Assembly: GCF_018390575.1 (NCBI RefSeq)
Contig: NZ_JAHBCJ010000012.1
Coordinates: forward strand, 1-56,619
Source: Bhargavaea massiliensis
GTDB taxonomy: Bacteria; Bacillota; Bacilli; Bacillales_A; Planococcaceae
Length of the DNA: 56,619 nt
Reading direction: 5' to 3'
Under the pieces are notes generated by a model. It was not told the DNA's origin. It saw nothing but the letters and a program-made list of their open reading frames with translations, and did no database searches. Position numbers and translations under genes: made by a program. Below, piece after piece: positions 32,085 through 40,185 of this stretch (position 1 is its first letter; each line of letters opens with the position of its first letter).

Positions 32085-32155
32085 AAGGTCAATATTTCTT
32101 TTTCATGAGTATACGATATATCGCGTACCTTGAATATCAAGGAGGAAGATGTTTG

Positions 32156-33250
32156 ATGGAGAACATGCAGATCAGCATCAATGAGAGCCAGGAGCGAAAA
32201 ACTAAGCCATCCACGGACGGCATTGCTTTCGGGCGCAACTTCACAGACCATATGTTCATTGCGGACTATACGGAAGGAATTGGCTGGCACGATCACCGTA
32301 TCGTCCCGTACGAGCCGATTACGCTCGATCCGTCTGCAACCATCTTCCATTACGGACAGACCGTATTCGAAGGCCTGAAAGCATACCGCGCAAAAGACGG
32401 AGCGATCCGCCTTTTCCGCCCGGAAGAAAACTTCCGCCGGATGAATGAATCTTGCGACCGCCTGTGCATGCCTCAGATCGATGAGGAACATGCACTTGAG
32501 GCACTAAAGACGCTTATTAAGGTGGACAGGGACTGGGTGCCGGAAGCCGAGGGGACATCCCTTTATATCCGCCCGTACATGATTGCGACCGAGCCGCATC
32601 TGGGTGTCGCACCTTCGCTAACGTATCAGTTCATTATCATCCTGTCTCCGGTCGGGATGTACTACAAGGAAGGGATCGCTCCCGTCAAGATCCTTGTCGA
32701 GAACGAATATGTTCGTGCGGTGGCCGGCGGCACGGGGGCCGCGAAAACGGCAGGAAACTACGCTGCTTCACTCAAGGCGCAGGCGGTGGCGGAGAAGATG
32801 GGTTACTCCCAGGTGCTCTGGCTTGACGGTGTGGAGAAGAAGTATGTCGAAGAAGTCGGCAGCATGAACGTATTCTTCAAAATTGACGGCGAGGTCATCA
32901 CACCTGCACTCAACGGCAGCATCCTCGGCGGCATCACTCGCAAGTCGATCATTGAGATGCTGAAGCACTGGGGCATTCAGGTGACCGAGCGCCGCATCTC
33001 GATGGAGGAAATTAAAACCGCCCAGCAGGAAGGACGCCTCGAGGAAGCATTCGGTACAGGAACAGCGGCCGTGATTTCTCCGATCGGGGAATTCAGCTGG
33101 AAAGGCGAAGCCTTCACCATCAACGGCGGCCAGGCCGGCGAACTGTCGACCAAGCTTTACGAAGAGCTGACAGGCCTGCAGAGCGGCGTGAAAGAAGATC
33201 TGTTTAACTGGGTCACGGAAATCCGTGAAGAAGCGGCCGTCCGTAATTGA
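32156..33250 (+). CDS. ilvE: Branched-chain amino acid aminotransferase
   Basis: The 364-residue PLP enzyme performs the last step of Val/Leu/Ile synthesis and the first of their breakdown. Landmarks are the TIFHYGQTVFEGLKAYR opening, YIRPYMIATEPHLGVAPS, the PLP-lysine motif GGTGAAKTAGNYAASL and EVGSMNVFFK. It belongs to the long BCAT group (about 355-365 residues). GGAGG (32141-32145) supports ATG 32156 or TTG 32153. It has a large perfect terminator at 33257. Confidence 0.93.
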   Translation: MENMQISINESQERKTKPSTDGIAFGRNFTDHMFIADYTEGIGWHDHRIVPYEPITLDPSATIFHYGQTVFEGLKAYRAKDGAIRLFRPEENFRRMNESCDRLCMPQIDEEHALEALKTLIKVDRDWVPEAEGTSLYIRPYMIATEPHLGVAPSLTYQFIIILSPVGMYYKEGIAPVKILVENEYVRAVAGGTGAAKTAGNYAASLKAQAVAEKMGYSQVLWLDGVEKKYVEEVGSMNVFFKIDGEVITPALNGSILGGITRKSIIEMLKHWGIQVTERRISMEEIKTAQQEGRLEEAFGTGTAAVISPIGEFSWKGEAFTINGGQAGELSTKLYEELTGLQSGVKEDLFNWVTEIREEAAVRN

Positions 33251-33256
33251 CCATTT

Positions 33257-33298
33257 AAGAAAGTAGGGAAGCCACGCAAGTGGTTTCCCTACTTTCTT
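33257..33298 (+). terminator. Terminator of ilvE
   Basis: AAGAAAGTAGGGAA and TTCCCTACTTTCTT form a near-perfect stem with an inner CCAC/GTGG extension, about 42 bp in all. Confidence 0.85.
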
Positions 33299-33321
33299 AT
33301 GGCTGTGTTAAAAAAATGCAC

Positions 33322-33358
33322 ATAAAAATGAGCTGGAAAATGTATCTCCAAGCTCATT
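33322..33358 (-). terminator. Cargo terminator of the second AT-rich element
   Basis: On the minus strand, ATGAGCTTGGA pairs with TCCAGCTCAT and is followed by TTTTT. It is homologous to the cargo terminator at 1840-1875 although the cargo genes differ. Confidence 0.7.
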
Positions 33359-33413
33359 GTATTTTGACGTCCATTTTAATAAAGAACCCGTTAGTTTAAG
33401 GAGGAATAGCAGT

Positions 33414-33848
33414 TTAATGGTATCGAAACCAAACAAACCATCCTTTTTCCTTACTCTTAGCTAAAAATATTTGACCTTGGGCTAAGTCAGCTCCAGGTGC
33501 TTTGGGGAAATCTAAACGCACAAGCCATGACTTTTCAGCAATTTCTTTGCCACAAAAGGTTTTAGCCATTCCAAAATAGCCTTCTTCTATTTTATTACCA
33601 ACTGTTTTAGGGAAAGGTTTGGCAGTTACTACATTCCACTTAGTATATAGGTCAGGTAAATCATCTAATCCAGTTCCATAAGTTTTTGGTATTAAAGTAT
33701 TTAACGCTTCTATTACCTCTTTTTTATCCTTAAGCGATGTTTTCTCTAATTCACTTAATACAGGACAATTTTTAGGCTGTGCATAAGCTCCAAATGATAC
33801 CAAAGTAAATAAAGATATGATTAATATCAGCACATGCATTTTTTTCAA
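33414..33848 (-). CDS. Secreted small protein, element cargo (144 aa)
   Basis: The 144-residue protein has a clear signal peptide (MKKMHVLILIISLFTLVSFG, cleavage near AYAQ) and a mature part with two cysteines (NCPVLSEL and TFCGKE). It ends GWFVWFRYH. The family was not recognised. TTG 33848 follows AGAGGTG and is the probable start; the next ATG is three codons later. AT-rich codon use matches the other element rather than neighbouring chromosomal genes. The cysteines may form a disulfide outside the cell (inference). Confidence 0.65.
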   Translation of the reverse strand: MKKMHVLILIISLFTLVSFGAYAQPKNCPVLSELEKTSLKDKKEVIEALNTLIPKTYGTGLDDLPDLYTKWNVVTAKPFPKTVGNKIEEGYFGMAKTFCGKEIAEKSWLVRLDFPKAPGADLAQGQIFLAKSKEKGWFVWFRYH

Positions 33849-34013
33849 GATAATTTCACCTCTTTTCTAATTACTATCTCCAATTAGGAAAGAATTATTA
33901 ATACGTTTCAGCAACGTGTCAGCACGATTTTCGAACGTATAATTTTTGTGCGTTCGTCAAAACACTTGCTAATTAGGGTGTTAAAAGCATTAAGTTTATT
34001 TGGCAGTAAAATA

Positions 34014-34041
34014 AAAGAAAAAGCACCCTGATTAGGGTGCT
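34014..34041 (-). terminator. Inward-facing terminator at the intact end of the second element
   Basis: GCACCCTGATTAGGGTGC hairpin is followed on the minus strand by a T-rich tract. It will also end transcripts of the adjacent minus-strand gene at 34122. Confidence 0.7.
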
Positions 34042-34121
34042 GAATAAGGTGTGATTCCCATGTTGAAATCTTTGCTAAATCGATTGCTGTTTCTTATGTT
34101 TGTACCACTGAACTGAATGGG

Positions 34122-34583
34122 TTAAGAGATGTTAGTGCTGTCGCTTAAAATCGGCAAGAAGATTTCGACTTCTTCGCCGGCTTCTGTAGGGTGATAGACC
34201 TCAATTATAGAGTCCGTAAGGTTGATCTGGCACCCGTTGCCGGCTGTCCATTTCTGCAAACTGGCGTGCAGTTCCGTCAATCCTTCCATCTTTCCTCTGG
34301 CCGTGGCGTAATTGCCGCCAACCTCCATGTAAGTCATTCCGATTGGCACGGTCTGGACGGGACACTTCACCAGCAGGCCAACGCAAAATTCCCCTTCCAG
34401 GTGGTCACTGCTTTTCTTCGGTTCGAATACAGCGATTTCTTTGCTCCCGGCAGATCGGATTTCTTCTGACTGGGACATGAATTCGCGGGCAAGGCTGGGA
34501 ACAATCGTGCCAAAGTCCGCAAAAGGACCTTTCCCTTTTTTTCCTACCAACTTAAACAATCTGGTTACGATCCTGCCTTTCAT
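34122..34583 (-). CDS. GyrI/effector-binding-domain-like protein
   Basis: The 153-residue protein resembles the GyrI-like/AraC effector-binding fold (SOUL-like barrel): PIGMTYMEVGGNYATARGKMEGLTEL and the C-terminal DSIIEVYHPTEAGEEVEIFLPI. Such proteins bind small molecules; a stand-alone function is unknown. ATG 34583 lies six bases after AAGGAGG. Its TAA stop is the first three bases of the AT-rich element's terminal repeat (TAACCC), so the insertion supplies or coincides with the stop and may have trimmed the native C-terminus. Confidence 0.75.
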   Translation of the reverse strand: MKGRIVTRLFKLVGKKGKGPFADFGTIVPSLAREFMSQSEEIRSAGSKEIAVFEPKKSSDHLEGEFCVGLLVKCPVQTVPIGMTYMEVGGNYATARGKMEGLTELHASLQKWTAGNGCQINLTDSIIEVYHPTEAGEEVEIFLPILSDSTNIS

Positions 34584-34704
34584 TTGCAACCTCCTTCATC
34601 AATCACCTATAGTAGTTCTGCGCATCCCCATCCAATTCCTATCAAACCGTTTCATTGGAATCAAAAAGGGCATAATAGAATAGATATCATTTGGAGGGGT
34701 CTTC

Positions 34705-35439
34705 ATGAAAACACTAGAAAATAAGATGCTTGTCAAAGAAGATTTCAGTACCAGGGACGATCTTCCTGAGTGGCTGTTGCGTGAATACGATACGTTCCGG
34801 AAAACCGTGACGGACAAGACGTTTCCCTGCTACTTCGGGATGGCCGCCCAACTCGGCGGGGAGTTGCGGTATGCCTATATTGAACGGGAGGACTGGTCCA
34901 ACCTGCCTCAGGCGCTGACGGAATTTCTGAAGCTTTTTGAGAATCCGAAGCACAAGAGATATGGGTTCTTCGTGTTTGTTGAGCCCTTCGAGGAAGAGGG
35001 CACCTTGGAGGATTACCGGAATGAGTTTTGGGAGATTCTCCAGTACTTGCACGAACAGGATCCGGTCGAATGGCCCGAGGACGCACCGAGGGATCCGGAC
35101 CATTATTTATGGGATTTTCGCTTCGGCGGTGAGCCGATCTTCGTCTTCGGCAATGCACCGGCCTATAAGCAGCGGAAGACCCGTGACCTTGGCAATGCGA
35201 TGGTTCTCGGGTTCCAGCCGAGGAAAATCTTCAAGGGGCTGGAAGGGACCGAGCCCGGCGGCATCAACTCACGCGACAAAGTCCGTGAGCGCGTAGAGAA
35301 ATGGGACAACCTGCCGAAGCATCCGGACATCAGCCACTTCGGAGATCCCACACACAACGAATGGAAGCAGTTTTTTATCGGCGACGATGTGGTACCGATT
35401 AAGGGAAAGTGTCCGTTCAGGCATAAGGACATGGACTGA
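34705..35439 (+). CDS. YqcI/YcgG family protein
   Basis: The 244-residue protein matches the YqcI/YcgG family: FPCYFGMAAQLGGELRYAYIE, then DPDHYLWDFRFGGEPIFVFGN, GNAMVLGFQPRKIF and the C-terminal cysteine motif KGKCPFRH. Function is unknown; some relatives are annotated as heme- or iron-associated without firm evidence. RBS TGGAGGGG. It converges on the ftsH-like gene. The shared terminator between them was the target of an IS1182-type insertion (24-bp palindrome at 35458 and 36479). Confidence 0.88.
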   Translation: MKTLENKMLVKEDFSTRDDLPEWLLREYDTFRKTVTDKTFPCYFGMAAQLGGELRYAYIEREDWSNLPQALTEFLKLFENPKHKRYGFFVFVEPFEEEGTLEDYRNEFWEILQYLHEQDPVEWPEDAPRDPDHYLWDFRFGGEPIFVFGNAPAYKQRKTRDLGNAMVLGFQPRKIFKGLEGTEPGGINSRDKVRERVEKWDNLPKHPDISHFGDPTHNEWKQFFIGDDVVPIKGKCPFRHKDMD

Positions 35440-35457
35440 ACACAACTGCAATGCAAA

Positions 35458-35481
35458 ACGCCTCCCGTCATCGGGAGGCGT
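35458..35481 (+). terminator. Terminator palindrome, left copy of a 24-bp duplication
   Basis: ACGCCTCCCG-TCAT-CGGGAGGCGT. The copy at 36479-36502 differs by one loop base. The IS1182-type element lies exactly between the two. Confidence 0.8.
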
Positions 35482-36478
35482 CAGACTGTAGACAAAACGG
35501 ACCCAAAAGATCTTTTTGGGTCCGTTTTGTCATTTTCGTGGTTATTTCGCATGTTTTCCCCCATCCCCCCTTGCAATGACCGGCCGTCAGGCCGGTTCCG
35601 GTGACTCCCAAGTCCAGCAGGCCAATCTCTTCAGATTTAGGGCAGCAAAAGTAAGCATCGCCTGCATGGACATTTTTTCCTTCCCGCGAAGGGTTGTCCA
35701 TCGCACACACTTCTCCTTGGCATCTCCAAAACCGCGTTCCACGGTCTCTTTCCGCCTTGCATAGATTTCTTTGTTTTCCGAGGTGAGCCGAATGGCTTCT
35801 GCCTGATCGAGGTAGTCCTGCCAGATATGCCGGGTGATGACTTTTACATGATTCTGGCTTTGAGTGCACTGAGCAAGCAGCGGACAACCTGCACACTTGG
35901 CTCCGTTCGACTTATATTCTCGGTAGCCGTGCTTATTGGTGGTCGAATACCGGAGTTCCTGTCTGTTTGGACAGATTTAGACATTCCTTTCGGAATCGTA
36001 ATGGAACTCACTCTTTCTCAGATATCCTTCTTTACCGCGCGGCCTGGTGTAAGGCAGGCAAGGGCGGATTCCATCATCGATCATGACCTTGGCGATATGA
36101 GGTGTTTTGTATCCAGCGTCTGCAGCAACGGCAAGCGGTTTTCCGACTTTCTCCGGTCAGTGGCTGCGTGACAGGAATAGGCGAATTGCGATTGGTTCCA
36201 TTCGATTTCGACAGCATATTCATCACCCGTTTTGTAGTCTGTTAATTCGATTATATAAACAGGTACGGTTTGCCTCAATAAGCCATATGGCGGATTGAAG
36301 CGGAGAGCCCGAGACACCTGCGGGAAAAGCGTTAGCCGAAGACCCCGCAGAGCGAAGCTCGAGGAGTCTAAGGCAACGCCCGCGGTAAGTGAGGGCCTGC
36401 AGCGGAAATCCGGAGGATTTTATGGAAAAGAAAAAACTGCAGACAAAGGAGTAATATACTCACTTTGTCTGCAGTCTG
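35482..36478 (-). mobile_element. Decayed IS1182-type insertion sequence in a terminator
   Basis: The ends are CAGACTGTAGACAAA (35482) and, inverted, CAGACTGCAGACAAA (from 36478), a 15-bp TIR with one mismatch. It is flanked by a 24-bp palindromic direct repeat that is the terminator of the two convergent host genes. At 997 bp it is shorter than complete family members (about 1.4-1.9 kb), and its transposase is broken. The right-hand 180 bp are shared with partial copies at 54193 and 56459. Long palindromic target duplications are, as I recall, a feature of the IS1182 family. Confidence 0.8.
35587..36290 (-). pseudogene. Broken IS1182 family transposase
   Basis: Minus-strand frames together give recognisable C-terminal transposase sequence: ADAGYKTPHIAKVMIDDGI, PYTRPRGKEGYLRKSEFHYD, an internal stop, then ICPNRQELRYSTTNKHGYRE, CAGCPLLAQCTQSQNHVKVI, RKETVERGFGDAKEKC and MSMQAMLTFAALNLKRLA before the stop at 35587. 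At least one frameshift and one nonsense codon interrupt it, and the N-terminal third is missing. The DDE core glutamate region (ETVERGFGDAKEK) is visible. No functional transposase is expected. Confidence 0.8.
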
Positions 36479-36502
36479 ACGCCTCCCGTCACCGGGAGGC
36501 GT
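36479..36502 (-). terminator. Terminator palindrome, right copy; serves the ftsH-like gene
   Basis: ACGCCTCCCG-TCAC-CGGGAGGCGT lies four bases from the ftsH-like stop codon. It is the second copy of the duplication flanking the IS1182-type element. Confidence 0.75.
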
Positions 36503-36506
36503 ACAT

Positions 36507-38252
36507 TTATGCTTCAAAGGCAACCAAGTCGTCGCGGATTACTTTCTTGTATCCGACAATTTCCTGGATCTCATCGCCGTCAATCGTTTCTTTTGTCATG
36601 AGCGCATCGACGAGCCGTGCGTATTCTGATGGGTGGCTCTTGATAAGCAGTTCAGCCATCTCAAGCGCCTCGTTGAACAGTTCCTGCATGCGCGCTTCTT
36701 TTTCATTGTTGTTGAATGTGAGTTGGAACCCTTCCTGGAGAAGGCCGGTGTCCACCATTTCCTCGAGCAGATGCTTTGCCTGCTGAACGTCGCCTCCGAC
36801 GCCGATGCTGTGCTCGCCGAGGTGAATCCGTTCGGCGACGCCGCCGGCAAGGATCATCGCGACTCGGTCGAGCTGCTCGCTCACGGTCGACAGATGAAGT
36901 TCCTTTTGCAGTGGGGCGACATAGCCGAGCGCCATGCCGCGCGGAATGATTGTCGCTTTCCGGACTGATCCCGGGTTCGTGAGTGCCTGGACAAGTGCGT
37001 GTCCGGCCTCGTGGATGGCGACGCGGCGTTTTGTTTGAGGGTCGTTCAGCGACCGTGCCGTACTGCCGAGTATGGTCCGGTCGATGGCAAAGTCCAGGTC
37101 CGGCTTTGCGATTTCGGTCCGGCCGTCCCGCAGTGCCCGCCGGCTCGCCATCTCGAACAGGGAGCTCAGCTCGGCGCCTGAAAAGCCGGATGTGCTTTCC
37201 GCCAGCGCGTCAAATGACGCGGCCACTTCCGGCGCAAAAACTTTTCCTTTTGTATGGATGTCGATGATCTCACGGCGTCCTTGTGTATCCGGAAGCGGAA
37301 CCTGGAACTCGAAGTCGATTCTGCCGGGACGCACAAATGCGTCGTCCAGCATGTCTTTCCGGTTTGTCGCCGCGATAAAGAGGATACCGTCATTGTCGTT
37401 GCCGCCGTCCAATTGGACCAGAAGTTCGGTAAGGGTCTTTTCCGATTCCTCGCCGCCGTGCTGCTTCCGTTTTCCGGCAAGCGCGTCGACCTCATCGATG
37501 AAGATGACAGCCGGCCGCTGTTTGCGGGCGTTCTGGAAAAGGGTGCGTACGCGTGACGCCCCGACGCCGACGAACATTTCTGTAAATGCGGCACCGCTTG
37601 AGGAGAAGAAGGTGGCTCCAATTTCCCGGGCAATGGCTTGTGCGAGTAGCGTTTTCCCGGTACCCGGAGGTCCATAGAGCAAGATGCCCCGTGGAGGCGT
37701 CAGGCCGACTTCCTCCGCTGCTTTCGGATCCTTCAGGACGGCAAGCGCCTGGCCGATTTCGTCTTTCATCTCATCCGGGATGCCGCCGATGTCGTCAAGC
37801 GTGACATCCGGGAGCGGAGCGGATTTTGCCGCACTCTGCTTCATCGATGAAGCCGTGCCGAGCTTGCCCTTCCGGTAAAGGATGAAAAACGTCACTGCGA
37901 TGGCACCGAAAATCCCTGCGAGGAGCAGCCGGTCTGCCGTGCTTTGTTTGGAGTACTCATAATTTACCGCATGGTTCACAACCAGCTGTTCGACGCTTTG
38001 GCTGTTCGGCGGCACATTCGTGCGATACGTTCCGTCTGGTGTCTTGAGTGTCAGCGTTCCGGAAGCCGATTCGGTGAGCATCATCGCGCCGGCGTCAGAT
38101 TGGACCAGTTCCTGGATCTTGGCGAACGGGACCTCGGCAGGCCGGGTACTGTCATACCAGAACCACCCGGCACCACCGACTGCCGCGACGATTAGCAATG
38201 CGACAAGAAACACTTTGGTAGATAGTTTGGAAATCGGCTTCAAGACCGTCAA
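36507..38252 (-). CDS. FtsH-like membrane AAA+ zinc protease (paralogue)
   Basis: The 581-residue protein has two membrane helices (about 13-31 and 108-125) around an extracytoplasmic domain, an AAA+ ATPase (Walker A GPPGTGKT, Walker B IFIDEVDAL, SRH ATNRKDMLDDAFVRPGRID), and a peptidase domain with the zinc motif HEAGH and a downstream acidic ligand in GGDVQQAKHL. FtsH degrades membrane and some soluble proteins. It is shorter than housekeeping FtsH (about 640-670), lacking much of the C-terminal tail, and has a divergent periplasmic part, so it is probably a second copy. GTG/ATG start at 38252 preceded by TAGGAG on the minus strand. Confidence 0.9.
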   Translation of the reverse strand: MTVLKPISKLSTKVFLVALLIVAAVGGAGWFWYDSTRPAEVPFAKIQELVQSDAGAMMLTESASGTLTLKTPDGTYRTNVPPNSQSVEQLVVNHAVNYEYSKQSTADRLLLAGIFGAIAVTFFILYRKGKLGTASSMKQSAAKSAPLPDVTLDDIGGIPDEMKDEIGQALAVLKDPKAAEEVGLTPPRGILLYGPPGTGKTLLAQAIAREIGATFFSSSGAAFTEMFVGVGASRVRTLFQNARKQRPAVIFIDEVDALAGKRKQHGGEESEKTLTELLVQLDGGNDNDGILFIAATNRKDMLDDAFVRPGRIDFEFQVPLPDTQGRREIIDIHTKGKVFAPEVAASFDALAESTSGFSGAELSSLFEMASRRALRDGRTEIAKPDLDFAIDRTILGSTARSLNDPQTKRRVAIHEAGHALVQALTNPGSVRKATIIPRGMALGYVAPLQKELHLSTVSEQLDRVAMILAGGVAERIHLGEHSIGVGGDVQQAKHLLEEMVDTGLLQEGFQLTFNNNEKEARMQELFNEALEMAELLIKSHPSEYARLVDALMTKETIDGDEIQEIVGYKKVIRDDLVAFEA

Positions 38253-38367
38253 CTCCTAAGTCAGAATAAGCCCATTATAGCGGAATTCTTTATTCCTTTG
38301 TAGGGAAAAGTGTTGAGTTATATCTTACAATTTATTGTCGATAGAAATAGAGTCTTGCGCAATAAAG

Positions 38368-38396
38368 AATGAATGTTCATTCATTTATCCTTGACA
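38368..38396 (+). promoter_or_regulatory. Palindromic operator and -35 box before the nitronate monooxygenase gene
   Basis: AATGAATG-TT-CATTCATT (38368-38385) is a perfect 18-bp palindrome of the type bound by TetR/FadR-like repressors of fatty acid genes. TTGACA (38391-38396) follows immediately; the -10 is poor (about GAAAAT). The regulator is not in this window. Confidence 0.55.
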
Positions 38397-38466
38397 GCCT
38401 TTCCACGAAAGTTGAAAATGAAGGAAGAGTCAATGTTTTCAATCGATTGTTAAAGGGGTGGGGGAT

Positions 38467-39387
38467 ATGGTGAAACTGCCGGTGATCGTGGCGCCGATGT
38501 TTTTGGTGTCCAATCCGGAAATGGTGATTGAATCCGGGAAAGCGGGGGTCATCGGGACATTCCCGCTGCTGAATGCGCGGCCGGTCTCGAAGTGCGCCGA
38601 ATGGCTGCAGCAGGTGAAGGATGGACTGGATGACATGCCTTGGGGGGTCAACTTTATCTGCCATAAAAAAGCGAATCAGCGTTACGATGATGACCTGGAA
38701 CTGATCAGGAAATACGAACCGCCGATCGTCATCACTTCTCTCGGCCACCCGGGCGAAGTCGTTGAAGTGGTGCATGCATACGGCGGCAAGGTTTACTCGG
38801 ACGTCGCGAACGTCAGGCATGCGAAAAAAGCGGCCCAGACCGGTGTTGACGGCCTGATTCTCGTCTGTGCGGGAGCGGGAGGCCATGGCGGCCTTCTGAA
38901 TCCGTTCGCTTTTGTCTCGGCGGTGAAGAAATTCTACGACGGGACAATCATCCTTTCGGGTGCGATGTCTTCAGGGGCGGACGTGGCAGCGGTACGTGCG
39001 ATGGGCGCGGATTACGCCTATCTCGGCACCCGCTTCCTCGCAGCGGCGGAAAGCGGCGCGTTCGAAGACTACAAGCAGATGGTGATCGATTCAACGGTGG
39101 AGGATATCATTTACACGGATGCCATCAGTGGAGTGCCGGCCAACTTCCTGATCCCGTCTCTGATCAGGCAGGGACTGGATCCGGAAAATCTGAAAGGGAC
39201 CACGGGCAAGCTCGACTTTTCCGGCGAAGACGAAATCAAGGCCTGGCGGGATGCCTGGTCTGCCGGACAGGGAGTCACCAATGTCACGGAACGCGAAACC
39301 GTCGCGGAAATTGTGGAGAAGCTCGCTGAAGAATATGAAGCCACAATCGCCAGGCTCTCGGAAGACCGGAGCGGGATTGTTCATTAA
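38467..39387 (+). CDS. Nitronate monooxygenase family flavoprotein
   Basis: The 306-residue TIM-barrel FMN enzyme is of the nitronate monooxygenase (2-nitropropane dioxygenase) family: PVIVAPMFLVSNPEMV, KSGKAGVIGTFP-type region, CAGAGGHGG for the FMN phosphate/active-site His, SGAMSSGADVAAVRAMGADYAYLGTRF. It oxidises alkyl nitronates such as propionate-3-nitronate; some family members are enoyl-ACP reductases (FabK), less likely here. ATG 38467 fits AAAGGGGTGGGGG. The palindrome upstream suggests control by a TetR-type regulator. Confidence 0.9.
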   Translation: MVKLPVIVAPMFLVSNPEMVIESGKAGVIGTFPLLNARPVSKCAEWLQQVKDGLDDMPWGVNFICHKKANQRYDDDLELIRKYEPPIVITSLGHPGEVVEVVHAYGGKVYSDVANVRHAKKAAQTGVDGLILVCAGAGGHGGLLNPFAFVSAVKKFYDGTIILSGAMSSGADVAAVRAMGADYAYLGTRFLAAAESGAFEDYKQMVIDSTVEDIIYTDAISGVPANFLIPSLIRQGLDPENLKGTTGKLDFSGEDEIKAWRDAWSAGQGVTNVTERETVAEIVEKLAEEYEATIARLSEDRSGIVH

Positions 39388-39398
39388 GACAAAGATAA

Positions 39399-39428
39399 GC
39401 ACCGGCCGCTGCCGGTGCATTTTTTTTA
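39399..39428 (+). terminator. Terminator of the nitronate monooxygenase gene
   Basis: GCACCGGC / GCCGGTGC with loop CGCT, followed by ATTTTTTTT. Confidence 0.9.
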
Positions 39429-39436
39429 TGGAAGGC

Positions 39437-39552
39437 TGCGGCGCGGAATAAGGGTGAAGCCGCGAATTCAGTGGTTGCGGCCGTGAAATGATAACTTGCG
39501 GTCGCGAAATCACGAGGTGCGGTCGCGAAATGCGGGCTTGCCGCCGCGAACT
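39437..39552 (+). repeat. 21-bp-period intergenic array, core TGCGGTCGCGAA (about 6 units)
   Basis: Units start at 39437, about 39458 (degenerate, 3 bp short), 39476, 39497, 39518 and 39539; the last four are exactly 21 bp apart. The best-preserved core is TGCGGTCGCGAAAT, and the remaining seven bases vary. The same core occurs inverted at 44555-44653. It begins nine bases after a terminator. Confidence 0.8.
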
Positions 39553-39652
39553 CATCTTCCAAGCCCCAAATCTCTCACATCAAATAGGGGAATGGGAACC
39601 TGGCGGCCGATGCGTTATAATGAGAATCACACCGAAGGATCGGGGGATCGCC

Positions 39653-40171
39653 ATGGAACGGATCATGCTGATCGGGCCGGGCGGAGCGGGGAAGTCGACG
39701 CTCGCCCGCCAATTGGGGGAACGGCTGGGAATCGAGGTCCACCATCTGGATGCACTGCTGTGGAAGCCGGGGTGGATGCCCACGACGCGGGATGAACAAA
39801 AGGAGATCCAGCGGGGTCTCTTCGACCGGGAGCGCTGGATTGTCGACGGCAATTACGGGGCGACGATGGATCTCAGGCTGCAGGCGGCCGATACGGTCAT
39901 TTTCATGGATATGCCTCGGCGCGTCTGCATGTATGGAATTATTCGTCGCCGGGTCCGGTATCACGGAAAAACAAGGCCTGACATGCAGAAGGACTGCCCG
40001 GATCGCCTCGATTTTGAATTCGTCAAATGGGTATGGAATTATCGGAAAAACAAGCGGCCGGGGGTACTCAGGAAACTGGAGAACCTCGGCCCTGACAAAC
40101 AAGTCATCATATTGAAAAGCAGAAAGGACGTCCGCCGGTTTCTTGAGGAAGCCGGACGGCGTCCTTCATGA
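39653..40171 (+). CDS. P-loop kinase-like protein (FlaR/'DNA topology modulation' type)
   Basis: The 172-residue P-loop NTPase has Walker [20 protein letters not shown], then [28 protein letters not shown] and the [19 protein letters not shown] lid-like region. Such proteins are annotated 'DNA topology modulation protein FlaR' or adenylate-kinase-related; their substrate is not known. ATG 39653 is preceded by GGGGGATCGCC. Its stop overlaps the possible first ATG of recQ, so the two genes are probably cotranscribed. Confidence 0.85.
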   Translation: MERIMLIGPGGAGKSTLARQLGERLGIEVHHLDALLWKPGWMPTTRDEQKEIQRGLFDRERWIVDGNYGATMDLRLQAADTVIFMDMPRRVCMYGIIRRRVRYHGKTRPDMQKDCPDRLDFEFVKWVWNYRKNKRPGVLRKLENLGPDKQVIILKSRKDVRRFLEEAGRRPS

Positions 40172-40185
40172 TTGGAGTGTCAACC

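Larger units (their letters stand above)
33322..34124 (-). mobile_element. Second AT-rich cargo element, related to 1122-2005
   Basis: Read on the minus strand it starts at 34124 with TAACCCATTCAGTTCAGTGG followed by TACAAAC (compare 1122). It then has an inward-facing terminator, the cargo gene (33848-33414), a degenerate inverted terminal motif (AACTAACGGGTT, 33394-33383) and the conserved cargo terminator. No intact far terminal repeat or target duplication is visible, so that end is truncated or eroded. Base composition is clearly AT-richer than the flanking ilvE and YqcI-like genes. Confidence 0.65.

Noticed and set aside
31888-32155. T-box or other riboswitch before ilvE
   Set aside because: No T-box sequence, specifier-type stem or attenuator terminator could be found in the leader.
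35516-36171. Plus-strand reading frames within the IS1182-type element
   Set aside because: They are antisense to the recognisable transposase remnant on the minus strand.
39437-39552. CRISPR array interpretation of the 21-bp-period repeats
   Set aside because: Cores of 9-14 bp with 7-12-bp gaps are far shorter than CRISPR repeats and spacers, and no cas genes are present.
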